Shown here: positions 1-4,339 of the stretch, piece by piece
How the letters are laid out: the number at the start of each line of letters is the position of its first letter
Numbering within the stretch: position 1 is the stretch's first letter
DNA from: Candidatus Bathyarchaeota archaeon B23
GTDB lineage: Archaea > Thermoproteota > Bathyarchaeia > TCS64 > B23
DNA length: 8,100 nt
Assembly (NCBI GenBank): GCA_001593875.1
Contig: LUCA01000023.1
Coordinates: 1 to 8,100, forward strand
Direction: 5' to 3'
Translations under genes and position numbers: made by a program
The notes under the pieces: generated by a model
What the model was told of the DNA's origin: nothing
Seen by the model: the letters and a program-made list of their open reading frames with translations, nothing else
Databases searched by the model: none

Positions 1-705
1 CTCGGCGACCTCCACGGCCAGCTCATCATAGATGGGGTCCGGGAAGGCTTCGGCCACGCCGCCTAGCCTGATGTTATATCTGAAGTCCTCGGGGTTCGAC
101 CTCTTCTCACGGTCTACGACCTCGCCGTCGATGACGAAGCACCGGATGTCATAGCCCCTGTTGGGTATGTATTCCTGGAGGTAGAAGACCCCCTGGCCGT
201 GAACCCGGTTATACCAGGTGAGGAACTGTAGGAGGTCTCGGCGGCTTCGGATTCTGTCCAGCATCACGACGCCGATGCCCCTCCCCCGGCAGAGGGGTTT
301 CAAGACGACGTTTCGCCCGGAGTCCAGAAGCTGGGCTGCGAAGGCGTAGGCCTCCTCCACGTTCTCAGTTATCAGCGTCTCGGGGTGGGGCAGGCCTAGG
401 GCTCTAAGCCTCAGGGTGAGGTGCTCCTTGGAGTAGTTGAGGATGCTCTCAACGGGGTTGATGACCTGACCCAGCTCCTCGAAGACCCTGAGGATCTGGA
501 GGCGGTGGAGGAGCTCGAAGGCTGAGACCCTGTTGAGGATGTTGCTGCCGATGTAGTAGACGTCGGCCTCCAGCTCGGGGGTTGGGGGTAGATTGATGTC
601 CCAGGGGGCGAGAACTCGGGTCTCTAGGCCCCGCTTCTTGGCCTCCCCCACCACTAGCCTGACCTCTGGGAGGGCAGGCTCGTCGGTGAAGACGATGAGC
701 TTCAA
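1..705 (-). CDS. RimK/MptN-like ATP-grasp glutamate-ligase family protein (3' end outside window)
   Basis: Reading the minus strand from 705 to 1 gives 235 codons without a stop. The protein starts MKLIVFTDEP, a pre-ATP-grasp beta strand. It has a helix with K93 (NYSKEHLTLRLRALGLPHP, about 90-108), then the nucleotide-binding strand and glycine loop VVLKPLCRGRGIGV (133-146, K136), the hinge LQEYIP (176-181) and the RimK-family segment GYDIRCFVIDGEVVDREKR (184-202), then NIRLGG (211-216). RimK-type enzymes ligate an amino acid, often glutamate, to a carboxylate using ATP. Archaeal relatives include MptN and CofF (glutamylation of tetrahydromethanopterin or F420) and LysX. The substrate cannot be read here. 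Family members run about 280-300 residues, so some 50-65 residues, including the Mg-binding E/N motif, lie beyond position 1. The start is TTG at 705, because an in-frame TAG lies at 721-723 and no ATG or GTG precedes the conserved first strand. Confidence 0.85.
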   Translation of the reverse strand, partial: MKLIVFTDEPALPEVRLVVGEAKKRGLETRVLAPWDINLPPTPELEADVYYIGSNILNRVSAFELLHRLQILRVFEELGQVINPVESILNYSKEHLTLRLRALGLPHPETLITENVEEAYAFAAQLLDSGRNVVLKPLCRGRGIGVVMLDRIRSRRDLLQFLTWYNRVHGQGVFYLQEYIPNRGYDIRCFVIDGEVVDREKRSNPEDFRYNIRLGGVAEAFPDPIYDELAVEVAE

Positions 706-734
706 CTCGTCCCAGCTCGACTAGCGACGCCAGA

Positions 735-772
735 CCTATAAATCCTCCCAGCGATCACAGGCCTCTTATAGG
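735..772. promoter_or_regulatory. Divergent promoter region with two inverted TATA boxes
   Basis: CCTATAA (735-741) and TTATAGG (766-772) form a perfect 7-bp inverted repeat with a 24-bp spacer. Each arm resembles an archaeal TATA box. The left arm read rightward (TATAAAT, 737-743) would place a start near 766, about 22 nt before the exchanger ATG at 788. The right arm read leftward would start the ATP-grasp transcript near 742. Each box can also be read in the other direction: TTTATAGG from the left box would give a nearly leaderless start near 714 for the TTG at 705, and CTTATAGG from the right box would start near the second ATG (794) of the exchanger. Which box serves which gene cannot be decided from sequence. 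Confidence 0.55.
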
Positions 773-787
773 CATCTGGGGTTTGAG

Positions 788-1825
788 ATGTTGATGTCCC
801 TGAGGGAGGCGGCGTTGGTGATCCTCCTCCTTCTAGGCCTCTCCCTCCTCCTCGTCGACGGGAGGGGCGTCGCCCTCTCCGTCGTCGCCCTCCTCCTGGG
901 GCTCGTCCTCGTCTTCGCCTCCAGCGAGCCCGTCGTCGAGGGCTTTAGAGGCCTCGGCCTCCACACGGGTCTTTCGGAGTATTTCACGGGAGTGATCTCC
1001 AGCCTCGCCTCAAATCTCCCCGAGGCCGTCTTGGCCGTGTTTATGGTCCTCTCACCCCATCTACGGGAGGTGGCGGTGCTGACGGTGATGCTGGCCTCCG
1101 CCTTCAACGGCCTATTACTGGGGCTGCTTATCATCATGCTCACCTTGGGAGGGAGGAGCATAGAGATTCCCAGGGGGGAGATGGAGCATGAGGTGGAGGT
1201 GATGCGCATCACCATCGCCTTCACCCTCCTCATCTTCGGCGCCGGCGTCATCATCAACCTCTTCCACGGAGACCCCCACCTCCCCAGGGAGGTGCCCCTC
1301 TTCCTCCTCCTGGCCTACCTCAGCTACCTCTACTTCATAGGTCGAGGGGCTAGGAGGAGCGAGGGCCGTAGGGCCGAGGGGGGCTGGATGCGCCTACTCC
1401 TCCTCGGCCTGGTGGGCATCCTCCTCAGCGCCGAGCTGATCTCCGGCTCCCTGGAGCATCTCGTCCAGCGGTTTCAGGTCCACGTCGTCATCGCCGCCAC
1501 CCTCATCGGCTTCGCTGGCAGCGTCCCCGAGCATGGCCTAGCCCTCCTAGGAGCCAGAAGAGGCCATGTGGAGCTGGGCGTCTCAAATCTCCTCTCCGGC
1601 ATCGTCCAGAGCATCATGCTGGTCTTCCCCCTCCTCTCCCTCCTCATCCCCATAGAGCTGGACGGCTACGTCCTCTACCAGTTCCTCGCCACCTCGACGA
1701 CGCTCTGGATAGTGAAGAAGGCCGTCGTCGACGACGGACGCTTCACCCTCGACGAGGGGGTCTCCATCCTCATGGCCCATCTCCTCGGCATAGTCCTCTT
1801 CGACGAGCTCAGCAGGCTGATCTGA
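788..1825 (+). CDS. CaCA-superfamily cation exchanger (CAX/YrbG-like Ca2+ antiporter)
   Basis: This 345-residue, highly hydrophobic protein has about 10-11 predicted membrane segments and two internally related alpha repeats. Alpha-1 is TGVISSLASNLPEAVLA (about 67-83, acidic residue E79) followed by LASAFNGLLLGLL (102-114). Alpha-2 is LIGFAGSVPEHGLALLG (239-255, E248) followed by LGVSNLLSGIVQSIML (263-278). The paired (S/N)xPE motifs are the ion-binding signature of Na+/Ca2+ and H+/Ca2+ exchangers. The PEH and GxxQS parts of alpha-2 look most like the CAX family. A hydrophilic, arginine-rich loop (about 185-199) links the halves. Inferred role: export of Ca2+ or another divalent cation across the cytoplasmic membrane against H+ or Na+. 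ATG 788 is followed by ATG 794, either of which could be the start. The gene is divergent from the ATP-grasp gene. Superfamily confidence is high; ion and counter-ion are unknown. Confidence 0.85.
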   Translation: MLMSLREAALVILLLLGLSLLLVDGRGVALSVVALLLGLVLVFASSEPVVEGFRGLGLHTGLSEYFTGVISSLASNLPEAVLAVFMVLSPHLREVAVLTVMLASAFNGLLLGLLIIMLTLGGRSIEIPRGEMEHEVEVMRITIAFTLLIFGAGVIINLFHGDPHLPREVPLFLLLAYLSYLYFIGRGARRSEGRRAEGGWMRLLLLGLVGILLSAELISGSLEHLVQRFQVHVVIAATLIGFAGSVPEHGLALLGARRGHVELGVSNLLSGIVQSIMLVFPLLSLLIPIELDGYVLYQFLATSTTLWIVKKAVVDDGRFTLDEGVSILMAHLLGIVLFDELSRLI

Positions 1826-1852
1826 TCCCCGGGAGGGCTGAGGACGAGGGCC

Positions 1853-1874
1853 CCAGGGGATGACCCTCCCCTGG
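1853..1874 (+). terminator. GC-rich hairpin downstream of the exchanger, possible terminator
   Basis: CCAGGGGA (1853-1860) and TCCCCTGG (1867-1874) are perfect 8-bp arms around a 6-nt loop, 27 nt after the exchanger stop. A short T run (TTTTCT, 1891-1896) follows about 16 nt later. That is too far away for a classical intrinsic terminator, and archaeal termination relies mainly on T tracts, so the function is uncertain. The hairpin covers the first possible ATG of the next reading frame (1860), which argues against that start. Confidence 0.35.
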
Positions 1875-1883
1875 ACGTCCCCG

Positions 1884-1894
1884 AAAAAGGTTTT
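1884..1894 (+). promoter_or_regulatory. Probable BRE/TATA element of the TrmO-family gene
   Basis: AAAAAGGTTTT is an AT-rich island in otherwise GC-rich sequence. It resembles archaeal purine-rich BRE plus TATA elements. A start about 25 nt downstream of its T-rich half falls at roughly 1917-1923, so the message would be leaderless or nearly so from ATG 1923. Confidence 0.45.
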
Positions 1895-1922
1895 CTCCCT
1901 CAGAACCCTCTTAGACTCGCCT

Positions 1923-2390
1923 ATGAGAAGGGAGTTCAGGTTCAAACCCATCGGCTTCATAAGGTCTCCCTATAAGCGGGTTGAGGAGGTCCCCCGAGAT
2001 TGCAGCTCCACCCTGGGAGAGGTCGTCGTCGAGGAGTATGAGGAAGGGCTGAGGGATATAGAGGGCTTCTCCCACCTCGTGATCCTCTGGGTCTTCCACC
2101 GGTCTAGGGGTGGAAGCCTCGTCGTCAAACCCCTCCACTATGAGGGGTTGAAGGGGGTCTTCGCCACCCGTCATCCCGATAGGCCTAACCCCATAGCCCT
2201 GACGATCGTGGAACTCATCGAGAGGAGGGGTAACACGCTCAGGGTTAGAGGGGTAGACGCCTCCCCCCTCCTAGACATAAAGCCCTACACCCATAGGGAC
2301 AGGGTCAAGAGGTTGAGGGCCGGATGGATAGATGAGGTGGGGGATCACCCCTATGGACTCCGCCGGGAAGATCCTCGAGGAACGTGGTGA
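1923..2390 (+). CDS. TrmO/TsaA-family (UPF0066) tRNA methyltransferase-like protein
   Basis: This 155-residue protein matches the single-domain TsaA/TrmO family, whose E. coli member is the SAM-dependent tRNA (N6-threonylcarbamoyladenosine-37) methyltransferase. Visible motifs are the N-terminal strand PIGFIRSPYK (9-18), EGFSHLVILWVFHRS (47-61), the hallmark FATRHPDRPNPIALT (80-94) and the C-terminal ASPLLDIKPY (113-122). In bacterial TrmO the corresponding segments are RSPxRPNPIG and DGTPxxDIKPY, so the core is intact with mild substitutions. The C-terminal domain of bacterial TrmO is absent, as is usual in short archaeal members. The frame is open from ATG 1860, but that 21-residue extension overlaps a hairpin and a TATA-like element and lies outside the family, so ATG 1923 is preferred. 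Inferred role: methylation at or near tRNA position 37. The exact modification is not proven. It ends exactly against the convergent neighbour. Confidence 0.85.
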   Translation: MRREFRFKPIGFIRSPYKRVEEVPRDCSSTLGEVVVEEYEEGLRDIEGFSHLVILWVFHRSRGGSLVVKPLHYEGLKGVFATRHPDRPNPIALTIVELIERRGNTLRVRGVDASPLLDIKPYTHRDRVKRLRAGWIDEVGDHPYGLRREDPRGTW

Positions 2391-3044
2391 TTAATGGCCT
2401 CCGTTGATGAGGAGGGCCAAGAGGGCGACGGCTATGCCGGCGGCCACCATCTTAAGCCCCGAGTAGACGAGGTTCTCGCCGCTGACGCTGCCGAGGTAGA
2501 CGCCGAGGAAGAAGAGGGTTAGCAGAGAGGAGGCGATGGAGGCTGGGAAGGCGATGCCCGGCGGCAGCAGCCGATAGGCCGAGAGGGCGAAGGGTATGAG
2601 GGCCGGAATCGAGGCCACGAAGGGGGCTGCACCGTCGATGAGGGCTGCGAAGAGGGAGACGTACCTCGTCGCCTCGCCGTGGATGGTGTTGGTCAGGTCC
2701 GCCAGCATCGCATCCTCCAGGTCGTTGAGGTCCCTCTCCCTCTCAGCCCTCTCGGTGAGGTAGGTGCCCGAGAAACCCGAGACGGCCATGGCGAAGCCCC
2801 CCATGAGGATCACGCCCAGCATCGGCGCGGGCTCCTTCAACCCGACGATGTAGGCGCCGATGACGACGCCGAGGCTCGTCATCGCCCCGTCGAAGGCGTT
2901 GACGGCGAAGTATCTCCGCAGTATGCCCTGAGCCCTCGTCACCCTCATGTATTCGCCGATGTCGCCCGCCCTCTCGGAGAGCCAGCCCCTCAGCCGTCTA
3001 AACCTACTATCCTCTTCCCCCTCGGCGCCCATAGAAGCGCTCAA
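2391..3044 (-). CDS. VIT1/CCC1-like integral membrane protein, putative Fe2+/Mn2+ transporter
   Basis: Residue numbers count from GTG 3056, the longest open start. A charged, soluble N-terminus (about 10-48) precedes NAFDGAMTSLGVVIGAYIVG (53-72), which matches the first helix and DGxxTSLGVVxG signature of the VIT1/CCC1 family. Helix 2 carries GGFAMAVSGFSGTYL (86-100). A charged segment rich in Glu and Asp (TERAERERDLNDLEDAMLAD, 101-120) sits where VIT1 has its cytosolic metal-binding region. Three more hydrophobic stretches follow (about 133-160, 165-190, 200-218), giving five membrane segments, as in VIT1. Family members move Fe2+ or Mn2+ out of the cytosol. It could belong to the archaeal subgroup annotated TIGR00267, whose transport activity is untested as far as I know. 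The start is unsettled: AAGGAGGA (3057-3064) touches GTG 3056, lies 12 nt before TTG 3044 (chosen here) and 24 nt before ATG 3032. The TAA stop abuts the TGA of the TrmO-family gene. Confidence 0.8.
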   Translation of the reverse strand: MSASMGAEGEEDSRFRRLRGWLSERAGDIGEYMRVTRAQGILRRYFAVNAFDGAMTSLGVVIGAYIVGLKEPAPMLGVILMGGFAMAVSGFSGTYLTERAERERDLNDLEDAMLADLTNTIHGEATRYVSLFAALIDGAAPFVASIPALIPFALSAYRLLPPGIAFPASIASSLLTLFFLGVYLGSVSGENLVYSGLKMVAAGIAVALLALLINGGH

Positions 3045-3056
3045 TGATCCCTGCAC

Positions 3057-3064
3057 TCCTCCTT
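3057..3064 (-). promoter_or_regulatory. Strong Shine-Dalgarno sequence of the VIT-like gene
   Basis: On the minus strand this reads AAGGAGGA, a near-complete match to the archaeal anti-Shine-Dalgarno sequence. It lies directly against GTG 3056, so that codon is an unlikely initiator. TTG 3044 is 12 nt downstream and is the nearest usable start. Confidence 0.55.
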
Positions 3065-3073
3065 ACGAGAACT

Positions 3074-3091
3074 ATGGGAGTCCTCTCCCAT
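3074..3091 (-). promoter_or_regulatory. Hairpin in the leader of the VIT-like gene
   Basis: ATGGGAG (3074-3080) and CTCCCAT (3085-3091) form a perfect 7-bp inverted repeat with a 4-nt loop. ACT and AGT on either side extend it imperfectly. It lies between the predicted transcription start (near 3104) and the Shine-Dalgarno sequence, so it would fold in the 5' leader. It could also be a protein operator at DNA level. Confidence 0.4.
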
Positions 3092-3098
3092 GTAGTCG

Positions 3099-3116
3099 GC
3101 ACTCGATCGGGAGTGC
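3099..3116. promoter_or_regulatory. Inverted repeat near the VIT-like transcription start, possible operator
   Basis: GCACTC (3099-3104) and GAGTGC (3111-3116) are perfect 6-bp arms around a 6-nt centre. The repeat sits just downstream of the minus-strand TATA box, overlapping the expected start near 3104. That is a typical position for an archaeal repressor site. The regulator is unknown. Confidence 0.35.
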
Positions 3117-3125
3117 GTCTCGGAA

Positions 3126-3133
3126 TTATTAAA
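3126..3133 (-). promoter_or_regulatory. TATA box of the VIT-like gene
   Basis: On the minus strand this reads TTTAATAA, inside the only strongly AT-rich island of the intergenic region. It predicts a start near 3104 and a leader of about 60 nt, which is long compared with the other genes here. Confidence 0.5.
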
Positions 3134-3141
3134 GTTTATGA
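3134..3141 (+). promoter_or_regulatory. TATA-like box of the DUF211-speB-polB operon
   Basis: GTTTATGA, preceded by an A-rich BRE-like stretch (ATTAAA, 3128-3133), predicts a start near 3163. That leaves a leader of about 23 nt before ATG 3186, containing the GGAGGT site. It shares its AT island with the opposing TATA box. Confidence 0.5.
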
Positions 3142-3177
3142 ATTTCAGGATAGTAGATAATGGGGGATGTATTCCCC

Positions 3178-3183
3178 GGAGGT
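3178..3183 (+). promoter_or_regulatory. Ribosome binding site deciding the DUF211 start
   Basis: GGAGGT lies 2 nt before ATG 3186. The spacing is short, but no comparable site precedes the upstream in-frame ATG at 3138, which itself overlaps the TATA box. This favours 3186. Confidence 0.5.
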
Positions 3184-3185
3184 CT

Positions 3186-3458
3186 ATGCTGGGTTTGAAG
3201 TCGCCTAAGGTGAGATATCTAGTTCTGGATGTATTGAAGCCCCATGCTCCCCCCCTCCCCGAGTTCGCCTCCTACCTGGCGGAGCTGAGGGGGTTGACCA
3301 AGGTGGATGTAAGCCTGGTGGAGATGGATGAGAGAACCGAGAGCCTGAGGGTGGTCCTCCACGGCGTGGAGATCGACTTCGAGGAGTTGAAGGCCCACAT
3401 GGAACGGCAGGGAGCCGTCATCCACAGTGTCGACCAGGTCATCGTCGAGAGGGACTGA
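3186..3458 (+). CDS. DUF211-family protein (MTH889-like), function unknown
   Basis: This is a 90-residue protein of the archaeal DUF211 family. It shows the conserved opening VRYLVLDVLKPHAPPLPEFA (9-28), then LRGLTKVDVSLVEMDERTES (34-53), LRVVLHGVEIDFEELKAHME (54-73) and the C-terminal GAVIHSVDQVIV (76-87). The beta-alpha-beta order suits the ferredoxin-like fold known from the MTH889 structure. No biochemical role is established to my knowledge. The frame is open from ATG 3138, but the extra 16 residues are outside the family and overlap the promoter, so ATG 3186 is preferred. This is the first gene of an apparent operon: its stop is 5 nt before the agmatinase ATG. It is divergent from the VIT-like gene, so the two may be co-regulated, but that is inference. 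Confidence 0.85.
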   Translation: MLGLKSPKVRYLVLDVLKPHAPPLPEFASYLAELRGLTKVDVSLVEMDERTESLRVVLHGVEIDFEELKAHMERQGAVIHSVDQVIVERD

Positions 3459-3463
3459 TCGCG

Positions 3464-4339
3464 ATGAGCCTTCGAGGGCTTAGGCCCCCGGCTCACCCCT
3501 TCCTAGAGGCCTCCACGCCCTACGAGGAGGCTGAATACGTCATCCTCGGAGCCCCCATCGACGAGACCTCCTCCCACCGGCGGGGAGCCCGCTTCGCCCC
3601 CCAGGCCATCCGACGGGAGAGCCTCCACCTGGAGACCTACAGCCCCAGAACCGGCCTCTTCTTCGAGGACCTAAAGGTCGCCGACGTCGGAGATGTGGAG
3701 GCCCGAAGTCTGGAGGAGGCCTTGAAGCTGATCGAGGAGGTCGTCGAGGGGATCGGGCGGGGGGGAGGGAGGCCGACGATGATAGGTGGGGAGCACACGG
3801 TCACCCTCGCAGCCCTCAGGGCCCTGAGGCCCCACCTCGTCGTCAGCCTCGACGCCCACCTGGACCTGAGGGATAGGCTGCTAGGCCTCACCCTCTCCCA
3901 CGGCACCTTCATGCGTCGAGCCCTGGAGGAGCTGGATCACCGCCTCCTCGTCGTCGGCTGTAGGGCCCTCTCCAAGGAGGAGCTCCGATACGCTGAGGCC
4001 CACAGCGATAGGGTGAGGGTGATAGGGGCCTGGGAGAGGCCTGAGAGGCTGCGTGAAGCGATGGCTGAATGGCTGGAGTCCACCTCTAGGGTCTACGTCA
4101 CCGTCGACATGGACGTCTTGGACCCCTCGGCGGCTCCGGCTGTGGGGAACCCCTCCCCCGAGGGCCTAAGCGTCGAGGTCCTCTTGAATCTGCTGGGGGA
4201 GGTCCTCGACGGCCGTGTCGTCGGCCTCGACCTGGTGGAGGTCTCCCCCCACTATGACTCCGGCGGCACCTCCCTCCTGGCGGCCTACATCATCCTAGAG
4301 GCCCTCTGCCTCTGGGATAGGGGGAGACACATCTATTAG
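3464..4339 (+). CDS. speB: Agmatinase / ureohydrolase-family enzyme
   Basis: This 291-residue protein has all the metal ligands of the arginase/agmatinase superfamily: GGEHT (108-112, H111), SLDAHLDLRD (128-137; D130, H132, D134) and VDMDVLDPSAAPAVGNPSPEG (214-234; D215, D217). Further family marks are GAPIDETSSHRRGARFAPQAI (29-49), SHGTFMRRA (145-153) and DLVEVSPHYDSGGTS (256-270). Such enzymes hydrolyse agmatine to putrescine and urea at a binuclear Mn2+ site. The DAHLDLRD and SHGT motifs favour archaeal agmatinase over arginase, though specificity is not proven. Putrescine feeds polyamine synthesis and, in archaea, the modification of aIF5A. The gene follows DUF211 by 5 nt, and its TAG stop shares the final G with the GTG start of polB, so it probably lies in the same transcript and is translationally coupled to the polymerase. 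Confidence 0.9.
   Translation: MSLRGLRPPAHPFLEASTPYEEAEYVILGAPIDETSSHRRGARFAPQAIRRESLHLETYSPRTGLFFEDLKVADVGDVEARSLEEALKLIEEVVEGIGRGGGRPTMIGGEHTVTLAALRALRPHLVVSLDAHLDLRDRLLGLTLSHGTFMRRALEELDHRLLVVGCRALSKEELRYAEAHSDRVRVIGAWERPERLREAMAEWLESTSRVYVTVDMDVLDPSAAPAVGNPSPEGLSVEVLLNLLGEVLDGRVVGLDLVEVSPHYDSGGTSLLAAYIILEALCLWDRGRHIY

Noticed and set aside
840..910. Repeated CTC/GTC triplets that look like a simple-sequence repeat
   Set aside because: They are the synonymous codons preferred for Leu and Val in this genome and fall in frame with membrane helices. The same style recurs in every gene here.
766..1257. Minus-strand open frame (163 codons) over the exchanger
   Set aside because: Its translation is Arg/Ser/Thr-rich low complexity, expected from the complement of Leu- and Val-rich membrane coding sequence.
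2947..3132. Small plus-strand frame across the VIT-like N-terminus and intergenic region
   Set aside because: No Shine-Dalgarno sequence or promoter, no family resemblance, and it crosses the leader hairpins and the opposing gene.
3138..3185. N-terminal extension of DUF211 from ATG 3138
   Set aside because: It overlaps the TATA-like element and the predicted transcription start and has no ribosome binding site. The family begins at about residue 17 of this longer frame.
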